DNA from: Xylogone sp. PMI_703
Lineage: Eukaryota; Ascomycota; Leotiomycetes
Assembly: GCA_021399445.1 (NCBI GenBank)
Contig: JAJTUQ010000002.1
Coordinates: 8,146,762 to 8,210,761 of the forward strand
Direction of reading: 5' to 3'
DNA: 64,000 nt
Made by a program: the position numbers and the translations under genes. The notes under the pieces were generated by a model. It was given only the letters and a program-made list of their open reading frames with translations. It made no database searches and was not told the DNA's origin. Shown here piece after piece: positions 12,098 through 23,377 of the stretch. The first letter of the stretch is position 1; every line of letters starts with the position of its first letter.

Positions 12098-12904
12098 ATG
12101 GCATGTGTCAAAGTATGCATATTTTGCGGTTCCTCTCCTGGGAAATCTCCTAGTAAGCATTTATGACTTAGGCATATCTCCCTGGCCGGAACTGACTTGT
12201 GATATAGCGCACATGGCCGCTGCTCGCTCTCTGGCCCAGGTAATGGCGGACAACAAGATAGCACTCGTCTATGGAGGGGGAACCGTAGGGCTAATGGGTG
12301 AGGTTGCGCGGACACTGGTGTCCCTATCGGGCCCTGAAGCCGTACATGGAATTATCCCAGCTCCCCTGATCAAGCACGAGCGAGGTATTTATCCTTCCTT
12401 TCTCTTGACCATTCCGAGGACCTTGGTGTCAAGTCCAGACGTTTTGCTCAATACAATGTCTTACGTGTTATATACTCAGCAGTTGATTCCGAAGCTGTGA
12501 GCACACACGTCACTAAGTACCAGCTGCCTGAATATTTGGTATACGGCAAGACGACAGTAGTGAAGGATATGCACACGCGGAAGCAAATGATGGTGAGAGA
12601 GGTACTCGAAGGTGCCGAGGGCTCGGGCTTCATTGCTTTACCAGGAGGATACGGTACATTAGAAGAACTAATAGAGGTCGCTACCTGGAACCAGCTAGGT
12701 ATTCATAATCGTGGTATAGTGCTCTTGAATATAGAGGGGTATTGGGATAGTCTGTTAGACTGGATTAAAGGGAGTGTGGATGCTGGGTTTGTGCGCGAGG
12801 AGAACAGGCGTATTATCGTCGAGGCAAAGACCGGAGAAGAGGCTGTCAGGGAGCTACTAGAATATAAAGTTGCCCAAGGAAGATTTAAGTTAGAATGGGG
12901 CTAG
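12098..12904 (+). CDS. LOG-family protein (cytokinin riboside 5'-monophosphate phosphoribohydrolase-like)
   Basis: Three exons (12098-12152, 12208-12384, 12483-12904) join in frame to 217 codons, the usual size. The family hydrolyses nucleoside 5'-monophosphates, releasing the free base and ribose phosphate; characterised members activate cytokinins, and many were formerly annotated as lysine decarboxylase. The N-terminus VCIFCGSSPG is typical. YGGGTVGLMGE lies near residue 40, MHTRK near 107, and the diagnostic PGGYGTLEE at 131-139. GVHG-type (AVHGIIPAPL) and ATWNQLGIH segments also fit. Intron 1 (55 nt) gives SPTHMAAARSLAQ, a perfect family join. Intron 2 (98 nt) joins HER to VDSEAV, a region that varies in the family, so its acceptor is less certain. 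All catalytic-type residues are present. A cytokinin role in this fungus is inference; general purine-nucleotide housekeeping is equally possible. Confidence 0.9.
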
Positions 12905-13726
12905 CTATCGATATTTTATCGGTGTTCTGCATAAGTAGAATTAAACTCACCAAAGCATGGAAACTCCTAAGAAATTTATCAGTACATGTAGGTTGATAAG
13001 AATGCGCAATCTAATCACAAATGAAGTTGGACTCTGACAGGAATGACGGATCGAAGATAGACATATATAGAAATCTTAAATTATAAAGCTGCTAATACAC
13101 TAAGCTTTTATTACGGAGTGTAAATAAGTCAGTTAGCTGCCTATTCGTTAGCTTATATTAAAATGGCAGAGATTCATGTATTTCAACTTTTATCAGGAAT
13201 AGGTGTAACTGTAAAAGAAGCTCTTGTCACGACCCCACGTTGTGGCCTCAGGCGTCGATTCCAGACACCTAAAGCCAGTAAGCCGTCTCATAAAGTACTA
13301 AAAATGAAAATCGTCATCTAGCTGACAAACTGGCCCTGCTCTTCCAATCTCCAATAGTTTGACGGAAGATACTTCGTCCTTCATCGTTAGCTATTCAAGC
13401 ATATTACATTAGATTTACAGAATAACATATACTTTTGGTCTTCACTGTTGAACATTAGATACTGTAGTCTAATCAATTCTCATACTCCCTATTGGAAGAA
13501 AGGTTGCCCGTTTCACGTCGTAGAACCGATTTTCTGCCCCGAGCACCCCTAGATCATCTGTTTTCTCCTGTCCCTTATATTCACAACACATGATACGGGA
13601 GAAATAAAATACATTTTTTTAATGCCTTCTCATTTTTCAACCGTGTACCTTACTTACGATAATCTCCCCCAATTGTATTTCCACAAAATTGTAGATTCAT
13701 GGTGAAATGACGCCACGAGTATCCTT
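12905..13726. other. Intergenic, no gene supported
   Basis: AT-moderate sequence with no frame worth calling. It holds the 3' flanks of the convergent LOG gene and dehydrogenase remnant. Confidence 0.5.
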
Positions 13727-14109
13727 TCACAGATTTGCGAACATGCTCTCCTTTTGTTGTCGTAAATCCAATTCATGGGTCCAAGTACTCTGGGGCTGTG
13801 TATGCAAAAACCAATAAGTATGAGCCAGATCTACTGGCTGCAAGAGATGCGACTCGGCATCATCTGTTTTGGTGGAGTCACCTTGCTTCCAATGTCTACG
13901 GAGCCAACCACCGATCAGCGTCCCATCGACCAAACTATCGACAATAATATGGGCAGCATGGATACCCTTGGCCTGATACTCTCGTGTAACGATCTGTGCC
14001 AGTGACCGCAATCCAAATTTACTGGGCGAGAAAGTGTCCTCAAGCAGCTGGTGTAACCCACAAGGCACCCCCGCGAACGACGCTCCCTGCCGCAGAAGAA
14101 AGTTGACAC
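13727..14109 (-). pseudogene. Short-chain dehydrogenase/reductase C-terminal remnant
   Basis: The minus-strand frame ending at 13727 reads SPSKFGLRSLAQIVTREYQ, AAHIIVDSLVDGT, LAHTYWFLHTQPQSTWT and HELDLR. This follows the C-terminal part of fungal SDR enzymes (helix with the K of the active site, then the (Y/H)TQPRSAWTxELDLRP tail). The Rossmann nucleotide-binding N-terminus (TGxxxGIG) was not found upstream to 14400, and the region before SPSKFG does not follow the family. I read it as a truncated remnant. If functional it would have been an NAD(P)-dependent oxidoreductase, possibly part of the same lost pathway as the methyltransferase. Confidence 0.6.
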
Positions 14110-15562
14110 TGAGCAGCGGGCCGTACTGGCGAAAGGTTCCTCGAGCAGCCTATTTAAGCCACAGGGGACTTTTGAGAAGGAGGCGCCCTGTCGAAGGAGG
14201 GAATCAACTTCGGGGCTCGGCGCTCGACTACGAAATGTATGTTCGAGCTCCTTATGAAGGTCGCGCGCGGTTAAAATGCGCCAGTAGCCTACCTATGTAT
14301 ACAGCGGTGGAAGAATGGGGAAGCAGCCGATGCTCGGGGAGTTCAAATTGACGATTTCTTCTTCCGTTTGGGAGTGTCTCCTCGACGTCAATGGGCGGAT
14401 TACTGGAATGATTTATGATGCTGACGTCGTTGGTTGGTGGAAACTGCTAATGCGAGGCACCATGAAGTTGGGTGGTCTTGATTTATGTAGTCGCAATGAC
14501 TAACTGCTGATCCGGCAGCAAGACATCGTCATGGCAGTCGATATGAAATCATATATTTTATTACTATTCGAACGTCCAGACACAGAGATAACTTCCGTTC
14601 AGCACAAATTTAACCGTAAGTGGCCCGCGCCAGATTCCAATTGCGCGAAACCTAATGGGATCTCCGCGCGTTCTTGTCGGGTGCCTTGATTGGTTTTTCC
14701 TACCAGGCCTGATGAAAGGATCTAAATGGGACGCTGAACTGGATATCCAGGGCAGGACGACGTATTTCGCGTGATAAAAGTCCTGTTGGTCATCATAGCT
14801 GGTATTGGTGTATAAATATGATACGGGTCCTTTTATCGCTACGATTTGTATATTTCGATCTCTTCCTGGCCCAAGGTTAGTAGTCATGGAAATTCATGTC
14901 GATCATCAAAAGCAACGATGACCCTACCAGCATTGGTTCGTATGCAGTACTAGTCATACGTGAAAATTGCATCGAATACAGCACCCAAATTAAAGTCTTC
15001 TATAGTTAATTGGCCTGGGGAACGACCCTTTGCTTACAGTGGGTGGACAGAAGTCTAAGCGAATGCGAATTTGGCCCCTTTTCTTACATACAGCCACCAC
15101 ATTTCATCCTACAATTAACCAATCAATTCAAAAGCAATCAACAAATGGATTATTGATTTGAAATTCGCACGAGTTAAGTGTTAGTTGACCATCACTTCAC
15201 TACTGTACTTTTAAATAAAAACTGGACCTAAGTCTTGTGGCCCTGTTTATCCCCTTGCCTGGCAGCCACTCAGAGGGAATGATTGTAGCGAACATGGGTG
15301 AAAGTAAATTTAGTGGTCGTCTAGCCTGGATTTGCTACAAGTATTTGGCTAGAGATGTAGCACTGCACTATATTAGGGTAATTAGTTGTCAATTTGCATA
15401 GGAATTCTTACTAAGTGTGTGTAAGATTATGCTGTGCGTGATTACCCCCATTACTCAAACAGACCCTCGACTTTTCGGGCGAGGATATACTGGTACCAGA
15501 TGCCAATGTTATTAATCCACCACATTCGGCAATATACTGCACCAGGGGAGCTAATAGGAGGT
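14110..15562. other. Intergenic, no gene supported
   Basis: Contains a 107-codon minus-strand frame (14887-14564, true ATG) without any recognisable domain, and other overlapping frames on both strands. None is called. Confidence 0.4.
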
Positions 15563-15955
15563 TCACCGGGCCCCTGTGGATCTAGAGCCCAAAGAGTGGA
15601 CATATGCCTTCAGATTGGCTCTTCCATTTGCCCACCCAGAATTGAACAAGTTGAACATTGGACCTAGTATGCCGTTGTCACGGTATTTGTCTTTCTTCTC
15701 TTCGAACTCATCAACCAGTATATCCATAGAAGGGAGTACTAGATCCAGGATATTGTTGTGCGATTCATGCCCTTTGGTGACATCTCGGAATACTTCGGGG
15801 AAGACTTTGATCACTGCCAGAGTATCCCATTCGTCAGGACTGAGTACATCACCTTTATTGCTTCATCGGGGTAATGATCGTGGTAGGCCTCAATAGCGTT
15901 TTGGAGCTTGAGAGCCACGCACTCAGTCTACTCCGTGGCTTTTTCGTTAGACGGC
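15563..15955 (-). pseudogene. hAT-family transposase fragment
   Basis: On the minus strand the frame from about 15955 reads KLQNAIEAYHDHYP, then DEWDTLAVIKVFPEVFRDVTKG, LVLPSMDILVDEFEEKKDKY and GPMFNLFNSGW. This order (helical segment, 'FxxVTK', 'LPSMDxLxxxFE', 'FNxGW') matches the region before the C-terminal dimerisation part of fungal hAT transposases. A stop precedes it and the frame ends at 15563 without the dimerisation domain, so it is a dead fragment. No inverted repeats were identified around it. Confidence 0.6.
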
Positions 15956-15999
15956 AAGCAGAGCGTGCTCTAGACCGTATCTAGAAAAGTTCTACATGG

Positions 16000-16883
16000 T
16001 CATAGAACGTATAAACACACGAGGCGAAGTACATTTTAATAGAAATAGGCCGCTCTTAGAATTCTCCACTTTAATTGGCGGTGGTTGCCAGGTAAATAGG
16101 ATAAGCCAATAAGCCCTAAATTGCTCTAAAAAGGTCTTCTGCTTTTTAGGCCAATAACCCACTAAATTAACGTTCGAATTGTTAATGTTAAATTATTTTT
16201 TACGAGATATGAGATGGGAAATTCCTAGCTACTGGCAGTACTGCTTATAAAGGTGGGGTTACCAAGGGTCTAGGTCTTACACGCAAAGGTATAGTGGACA
16301 GTGGCTGCGATATATGGGGTCGGAGAGATCCCGCTATTAGCTCAAATGAAGTATTTTCTTTATACTAGGTAACATTGTAACTACCATCTTGACCAGTGTC
16401 AGCCTCCTGCTAAAAACCCAAATCCAACATTGCATTCTAAGATAACATCAATCTTACCGCTTCTTTACAGCAACAGAACCCGGGCAGTGGTGGTACTTGG
16501 AATAGATCTACCGTTTGACGACATCCGTAAGCAATAGCGGTGCCCTAACCCTTAATAGATAGAACAGAAGCAACCACTCCCGGTAAAGGTTTACTGTAGT
16601 AATAATGGGCCCCTAACCCTGAATATTTGAAACGATCTACAAATCTGAGGTAATCCTTACGTACCCTTTCTTGTTATGTCTTACAACATCTGTAAGCAAT
16701 AGTAGGCCCTGACCTTAATACTTATATGATTAGATTATTTGTTACTAATATAGTACTTTAAAAAGGGTGGATGTTACGTGGTGAGGCTAGGCAGGCATGT
16801 TCAGAAACAGTGGAAAGAAGTTAGTTAGCTATCCTACTAGACAGCTACAGTATAATTTATAGTACAAACAGTATTCCGGGTAT
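16000..16883. other. Non-coding region with dispersed-repeat fragments
   Basis: No gene is seen. Around 16568-16585 is one reversed unit related to the 17-bp tandem repeat at 6088. Around 16829-16865 is a stretch similar to part of the 10997-11199 insertion. CCTAACCCT appears at 16545 and 16611 but not as an array, so it is not called telomeric. Confidence 0.4.
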
Positions 16884-17272
16884 ACTGGCCGATTTGGGAC
16901 CGTGGACCGAAAACGGTCTGGCTGTTTTTTGACTATAATTTAATAATTAAATAAATATAATGTAATAAAAATTACGTCATAAGATACGCAATTCTTGTGG
17001 CTATAAAGAGTATATATTTGTGTTTCTTAAATAGTTTAACGTATTCGCTAAACAAACGTTGCGCAAAATAGTCTGGATTTACGGTCCAGAACAGACTGTT
17101 TAATATTACAAGTCTATAGACCATTTTAGGAAATACGAATATATGCTCTTTATAGCCACAAGAATTGCGCATCTTATGATGTAATTTTTATTACATTATA
17201 TTTATTTAATTATTAAATTATAGTCAAAAAACAGCCGGGTCGTTTTCGGTCCACAATTCCAAATCAGCCAGT
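16884..17272. mobile_element. 389-bp MITE/foldback element with about 160-bp inverted repeats
   Basis: The left arm starts ACTGGCCGATTTGG and runs through GTGGACCGAAAACG, GGCTGTTTTTTGAC, a long A/T stretch and AATTCTTGTGGCTATAAAGAG. The right arm, reversed, is nearly the same over about 160 bp and ends ...CAGCCAGT at 17272. The few differences are mostly transitions. The two arms flank a core of roughly 70 bp without coding capacity. No clear target duplication was seen. Confidence 0.9.
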
Positions 17273-17962
17273 TGGCACATTGTGCCCAAGGGAGTAATGC
17301 CCTTGCCTGAAAGGGCATATAGCTCCGATGCAGTACTTTCGCATAGGTACGAAGTATAACACGGCTCAATCGGGCCATATCTGGGCAAACGACGTAACAG
17401 CGAAAAAACGGGCTCGTAACCGTCAACTATTACGCTATCCCACCCTTAAATGCTTATATTAAGAATTTCATCTGTCAAAAATAAATACGAAGGCTTCCTT
17501 TGTACCAAGCATAAGCGTAAAACCACGTAGTTAACATTATGAAAGCATGTTTTAACTTAACTTGCACGTATCCACTCGGCTTCCCTATGCAGCAGATACA
17601 CATCCCAATTCTTGTCAGCGTTATCCTTGGCCTTTGCTCATCATCGGGTGCTGAAATCCGTACACATTGTCCTAATGTAGTCTCCGTTAAGGAGGGGCTA
17701 GTGCTGTGATCTAGCGAATTCCTGGTGTTGATCGTACCAATATGAGTCTTACATCTTTGTGGACTGTCAAAGAGCCTTATTGTAACTACGGTCAGCTCAG
17801 TAAGCGATGACTATCCCTCTGGATAGTCTTAGTGAAATATAAATATAAGGCCCTTTTTTATAAAATGGCCTTGAGCTACATATTTCATCACTTTCTACTC
17901 AACAGAATTCTAGTAAGAAATCACCTTATCAACTACTTAAGTAACTCCTACTGCACTTCGCA
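17273..17962. other. Intergenic, promoter side of the secreted-protein gene
   Basis: No gene is seen. ATATAAATATAAGG about 120 bp before the ATG at 17963 is a possible TATA-like element; this is a weak observation. Confidence 0.4.
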
Positions 17963-18345
17963 ATGAAATTCTCTCCTCATCTTCTTGTAACCTTGGTAGC
18001 TGCCCAGACCTTGGCTTTGCCATCGCCTGGCGATCAAGGGCTTACAGTTCGGCAACTTCCTCCTCAATGTACCGCTGATGATGGAACAACAATCTTCGGT
18101 CAATGTGAGTGCTTGTGTGGTGGACCTATCGCGTGTGGTACCCTACCTGGTGACGATGGGTTTGATTGCTCCGTATGCGCACCAGCAACACTCCCAACAA
18201 ATGGTGAACCAATTTGTTGCACTGCAGAATGCATAGGGGGTGGCGGCATTTTTACACTTGGTGAATGCGTAAGTTTTACCTCTTATTGATTAAGACTATA
18301 ATTATTTTGGACTTATATTTACATACTATAATATAGGCTTGTTAA
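17963..18345 (+). CDS. Small secreted cysteine-rich protein (candidate effector)
   Basis: ATG 17963 opens a secretion signal (MKFSPHLLVTLVAAQTLA, probable cleavage after residue 18), then a mature chain rich in Cys, Gly and Pro. Read without splicing, the frame stops at 18289 after GECVSFTSY with 11 cysteines. A GTAAGT donor lies exactly at 18269 and a TATAG acceptor at 18336. Splicing gives exons 17963-18268 and 18337-18345, 104 residues ending GECAC, with 12 cysteines, an even number suiting six disulfides. I prefer the spliced form. No known domain was recognised (not a hydrophobin pattern). It sits at the edge of the transposon block, a common place for fungal effectors. Function is unknown; host interaction is only an inference. 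Confidence 0.75.
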
Positions 18346-18591
18346 GCCCTCCAATAGCCACAAGTGGTATATAGGCTATTATAAAGTGATAGTTGGACTT
18401 GTTCTTGTCTCTCTTTTGTCTTTAAATTATAATACATGCTTTCGTTTTCTTACAAGTATTATTTTGATTTATAGTCACTCGTTATTAAAACTCAGAATAT
18501 AATAAATAAGGCCTTATTTATATATACTTCCTATATACTGTCGGTTCACTCCCATAACGCGTAGTACAACATAATACAGTACTGTTACAGT
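18346..18591. other. 3' flank of secreted-protein gene
   Basis: AT-rich, no gene. It ends at the presumed target site of the hAT element (GTTACAGT just before 18592). Confidence 0.4.
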
Positions 18592-19080
18592 CAGGGTGGT
18601 TTTCGATAATCTCTTATCGATAATTTTCAATAATTATCGATAAGAATCACCATTTCACCGCTTCTTGAATTTCTCTTTAATTTTTCTTCTTTGTACGACG
18701 ATTTTTGGTTCCTTATCTTAAAATATGGATTTTGAATCTAATTCATCACTTCTTGTACCTTCTACTACGCAAGGATCTTCTCCATCAAGAACTCGGGGCA
18801 CATCCGCACATTCAACATGAATTCACAGTCGTTGGGGTTGTACGGCTGATGGAGAGAATCCCAAAAAGCATTACTGTCTTCTTTGTGAACAAGAATCGAG
18901 GCCTAAAATCTATGTAACCGACGTCTCTACAAATTTTCGAAATCATCTTAAGTTGGAACATATAATTGTTTTACAACGAGAACCAAGTCCTCTTCAGTCG
19001 TCCATAATCAACTAGTTGCAGCAATTATACTTACAAGCACAGTCATGTGGCCAAACCAGCGAAGTCCATTTATGAACCCA
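18592..19080 (+). mobile_element. hAT element, 5' end with BED zinc-finger transposase remnant
   Basis: CAGGGTGGTTTTC at 18592 looks like a hAT terminal repeat and is followed by repeated TTATCGATAA subterminal motifs (18605-18650). From ATG 18725 a frame with one stop reads MDFESNSSLLVPS, then KKHYCLLCE and VSTNFRNHLKLEH. This is the C-x2-C...H-x4-H pattern of a BED finger, with the TNFRNHL core usual in fungal hAT transposases. LQQLYLQAQS follows. The similarity ends near 19080 and the catalytic part is missing, so it is a truncated, mutated copy. Confidence 0.7.
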
Positions 19081-19186
19081 TAAAATGAAGATCTAAGAAC
19101 TAATATGGATTTGCTACATATAAATTTATTGAAGTACGGAGGTCTTGCCTTACTTCGTACCTAATATGTAACCATAGGACAAAAGC

Positions 19187-19773
19187 TTGGATTAGACGTT
19201 ATGTATTAGGCGTACAACACAGGATATATGTATAATATGATTGGTTAGATTAAAGTTTAGTGGACTGAGTCCGTGAAGATGTGTTAAGCGTATAATATGA
19301 GTTAGAGTTAATTTTTAAATCAACAAAATTTAACAATTTAACAATAGAAATGGAATCAGCACATCAAGTTAGACCTATCCTCGAAGTTTAGAGTGATCTG
19401 CTCTATTTGAACATGAGATATAAAGTGTTAGTATGTTTAAGTAACCAGTATAATAAAGTGATCAATGTTCGTAGATTAATAAAGTATATCCACAAATATT
19501 ACAACGTCAAATCAGTCATTTATCACCAGATTGAATAATATACAAAAGAATTTAAACATAATTATAATTATATAATAATCCCCATCCCTAAGAATAGTTT
19601 AACACCACAGTCCATTATTCTTATCATTAATAGATTCCAGTGTCGGGATTGTCCGTACATTACTCAGATTAGACGTCGTATGTTAGGCGTATAACACAGG
19701 ATGTATACGTAATATGATTAGTTAAATTAAAGTTTAATGGACTATGCTCGGATTAGACGTCGTGTATTAGGTG
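19187..19773 (+). mobile_element. RIP-mutated copy of an OrsD/DUF3505-like element, with repeated 5' flank
   Basis: Collinear with 63514 to the window end: the same GGATTAGACGT...GATTGGTTAGATTAAAG leader, then a frame from ATG 19358. That frame aligns codon by codon with the one at 63678 but has TGG-to-TAG and CGA-to-TGA-type stops and many C-to-T and G-to-A changes. Homology ends near 19661. There the leader starts again (about 19664-19745) and a third partial copy (19746-19773) runs into the Gypsy-1 LTR. The leader is therefore present three times. Confidence 0.7.
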
Positions 19774-20007
19774 TGTTAAGGGCCAGGTGTAAAGGGGGTG
19801 TTACGCCCACCAGGGGGGAATGCAGCCCCAGCGAAGGGACCTCGCCTAGGACATTCATGTGACCATTGTACAGTATAAAGTAGAGCTTAAGCTTAACGAT
19901 GTAAGGGACAAGATTTAGTCTGTAGAATGTATGAGAGACACCTGCACATACCCTTCGTCTTGCTTATGATTCGCTGTCGACCACCCCGGGATACTCATCT
20001 TTTAATA
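19774..20007 (+). repeat. Gypsy-1 LTR (5' LTR of truncated copy A)
   Basis: 234 bp, starts TGTTAAGGGCCAG. It is the reverse-complement counterpart of the LTR at 42063-42296 and ends at the position corresponding to CTCTAACA, here mutated to TTTTAATA. Confidence 0.85.
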
Positions 20008-22772
20008 TTTTAAATCTTCTTTTTTCGGAGACAGCTTGTTACAGTAAGACAATAATGACCAGTCGCTCAAGAAACATAACCAACAGCGTCAAACTTTCAA
20101 GAAGACAACAAATTAATACTATATATACAACAAAAAAGACAGACATTCGTAGAATAATATTAATAATAATAATACAAGAAATTATAATAATAATTATTAA
20201 TAAAACATTTTTAAAGATTAACTTTAATAATATAACAAAAATATAAAATATGTTAAACACAAGAAAATATATTATAAAAATATTATAATAAAAAATGAAA
20301 AAGTTAAAAAGATATAACAAACAAAAAGATAAAGAATAATATGAAATCGAGGAATTAAACAGACAGATTAAAGAATTGATATAAAAGAGAAAAAGGCTAT
20401 ATTAATATAATAAAATACTCTTAATAATACAGGAAATGAATAACAAAACTTTAAGTAAATTATTAAAGATAAAACTTTAATAATATAATAATGTACAAAA
20501 TATAAATTAATAATGAATTATTATAATTATTGTTAAAAACGTAAAATATATATATTTCTTAAAGCCTGAATTATATAAAAAGAAAATAATTAAATAGTTT
20601 AATGACTTTTTATATATTTATAACTTTGAGTTTAAAACATTTTTAAAGTTTTACAAAGATAATGATAAGGACAAAATACTTTATATAATATTATTATTTT
20701 ATAATAAGTCAAGGATAAGATAATAATAAACAAAGGATATTAAAGACAAGGAGATATAGTTATAAGAAATATTCAAAGAACTTTTGTTAATATCTTTAAA
20801 GGATAAAGATAACAAGAAGATTAAGCTTTAAGTATAATATAATAAGGTATAGATGAAGAAAATTTAGTTTATATACTTTTTTGTAGAATACTTAAATATC
20901 ATTAAAGCTTAACTCTTAGACCTGGACGACAAGATTAAGATAAAAATCTTTTTCGTGAAACTGACCCTAAAATTAAAAAAAAAGTTATAAAATATAATTA
21001 ACTTTTAACTATATATAACAAACTAATAATAATAATAAAACAAATTAAGTTTAATGACAGAAACTAAAGAAATAAGTTGTTCTAAGACAGAAATAATTTA
21101 ATATTAATATATAATCAAGAAAGTCAAAAATATAAAAAAAAGTAATAAAGTAATTTCCTTAAACAGGTAACCAAAATCTTTTATAGGCCAAAATCTGACT
21201 AGAACAGGATAATATTAATAACAACAATAAATTCTATATTACTCAGATTACAAAAAGTTATTACTTATTATAAATGTGGAAAATTAAGTTATTATATAAA
21301 AGATTACTGAAACAAGAATAATAATAATATAATAATCAGACTAAACGTTTAATGTTATTCTTATAAATAAATAAAGTATTACTTAATATTATACTCAAAC
21401 TGAGACAACCAAGGAGTAAAGGTAATAATATTTATGAGCCAGGGAAATAGTAATATTTAGAAGGTTTAATTGTTTTAACTTCTCTGGACTAGACTACAGA
21501 GAAGTATAAAATCTCGTGATAAGTCCTGGGTACTTAGCTCGTGCCAGTTATGCTCAAAGACAGTAAAGAAAAGGTAAAGTAAATTTTCTTTATTAAAATA
21601 AATAAGTTAAAACGTTTATATTGTGGTAGGGAAACCCGTCATGTATTAGTAATAGTTATGCCAAGCCGAGCCAGCATATATTGATGGCAAGCCCCGGATA
21701 GTAAACCAACAACCTTTTCATACTCAACCAAGGGAGTGGTTCGTTCGTTTGCCTTGTGTACTTGTTGTTTATATGGTTCTGCGTGATCCCGTCGCATAAG
21801 CTCTATTCCTGTATGCTCTAGCCAGCGTTATTGTTACGCTCATATTATCGCTTCCACAATATATAAAAATATTAATCTAGATCTAAGATAAGGAGAAGAA
21901 GTAAAGAATGGATATAACGTTGATTAATAATAAAATATAGGAAAATATTATTTTATTACTTTTCGTATAAAAATATAAGTAAGAAAATGATAGTATAGAA
22001 CTCTTAAACTTTTACTTGATCAATAATACAAAGATTTATGTATATAAAGTATATATCTTCTTTATGAAAACGACAGACAGCAAAAGAGAAATTAGGTTAT
22101 TAAAGTATTAATTTATTAATATTATAATAAATAAGTATAATCTTGTGCTAAAATATCTATGGCTCATTAGTGTAGACCTGTCGATTAGATAATACAAAAA
22201 AATATAATAATACTGTTCAAAGACAAAAGAATATATAATATATTTAACGTTTGAGTTTATCTGAATATTAAAAAAAGAAAAAGACATTCTTTTATATAAA
22301 GCTTTTTTTTAATTTACTGGAGACAGAGAAGGCAAAATAATGTTATCTAGTTAAAACATTATTAAAACAATAAAGAAAAAACAACAAAAACGAATAAGAA
22401 CTGTTTGTATAGAATATATAAAAACATTAAGATATTAGATAGATTATATATCTCTTGATTACCAAGAATTTATAAATATGTTCGATAAAGAGAAAACAAA
22501 TAAAATATTAAGCTTTGATAGATTATAGTATATAATCAAACTTAGAGAAAGTAAGACATTGTCATAAAAACTAATATATTTATTAATTAAAAAAGAAATA
22601 AAAGTCTTAAAAAAATACTTTTACAATATATTAAAAAAAAGATAAATCAAGTAATCCTTTAATTTAACGAGAATATTAATAATGTTTGTCTTAAAGAAAG
22701 ACAGAAAATTATAACTTTATGTTAATTACTGAAGATTGAACAAGATCATTATTAAGAATAAAACATTATTAT
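20008..22772 (+). mobile_element. Gypsy-1 copy A, internal region, RIP-mutated and truncated in the reverse transcriptase
   Basis: Collinear with the internal region of the full-length Gypsy-1 read from 42062 leftwards: the same leader, the same ATGACCAG gag start (20055), and the same mutated zinc-knuckle and protease regions. It goes as far as the start of reverse transcriptase (KKDGKLRL/VDY-type block near 22690). It is interrupted by a 239-bp insertion at 21621. It is lost at 22773, where a Copia LTR begins directly after CATTATTAT. Stop codons in all frames. Confidence 0.85.
21621..21859. mobile_element. 239-bp unmutated insertion in Gypsy-1 copy A (MITE-like)
   Basis: Breaks an otherwise continuous alignment between the two Gypsy-1 copies; the flanks rejoin with a TA duplication. 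Ends TTGTGG...CCACAA. Its visibly higher GC content shows that it arrived after the host element was RIP-mutated, or escaped it. No coding capacity. Confidence 0.75.
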
Positions 22773-23000
22773 TGTTAAGAATTATAAGAGCAGAGCATAC
22801 TGGTGCTCAGTAACTATATGATTAAAGTAGAATGACTAATAATCTAGTAAAAGAGTATTTAAGGGTATAACCCCTTAAATATTAGATATAAATATAAGTA
22901 TATAATATATTAACCAATATAAACTTATTCAACCTTATATTATAGTAATGTTTAATAAACTAATCTTTCTTATATAAGTATAATGATTATAATCTTAATA
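22773..23000 (+). repeat. Copia-1 LTR (copy B, 5' LTR)
   Basis: Starts TGTTAAGAATTATAAGAGC and ends ...ATAATCTTAATA before GGTTATAAGC. It is the mutated counterpart of the 230-bp LTRs at 48747 and 54217 (opposite orientation). Confidence 0.85.
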
Positions 23001-23377
23001 GGTTATAAGCTTGAATATATATTAAGGTGTTACTAAAAAGAATAGTAATTAGGACATATTTACTATAAGTTTATTACTAAGGATAATCAAAATATATATT
23101 ATTGTACAAGTTTTTATAAAAGAAAAAAGTCTATAGAATATTGATTAAAACATAGATTAATCAGTTCTAAGTCTTAAAACAGATAAATATATAATGAATT
23201 ATTAGTCTATAGTAAATACTTGAAGATCATAATCTTTTAATCAGTATTAAGTACCTTAACATAATACTTATTTATTTACTTAAATTTAACAATCAATTAT
23301 AAGTCTTTTTAACTTTAAGTTATAATACAATAATTCAAAAGACAACAAAATCTTTATTATCTTTATTTTACTAATAT

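Noticed and set aside
14564..14887. 107-codon minus-strand frame with a true ATG
   Set aside because: No recognisable motif, no intron-extended frame and no repeated copy; kept as a possibility only.
16540..16620. CCTAACCCT motifs suggesting telomeric repeat
   Set aside because: Isolated occurrences about 65 bp apart, not a tandem array, embedded in unique sequence.
20039..20320. Hydrophobic minus-strand frame (Ile/Leu/Phe/Tyr-rich), and a similar one at 41720-42007 on the plus strand
   Set aside because: Both are antisense to the mutated gag start of Gypsy-1; the composition follows from A/T-rich codons.
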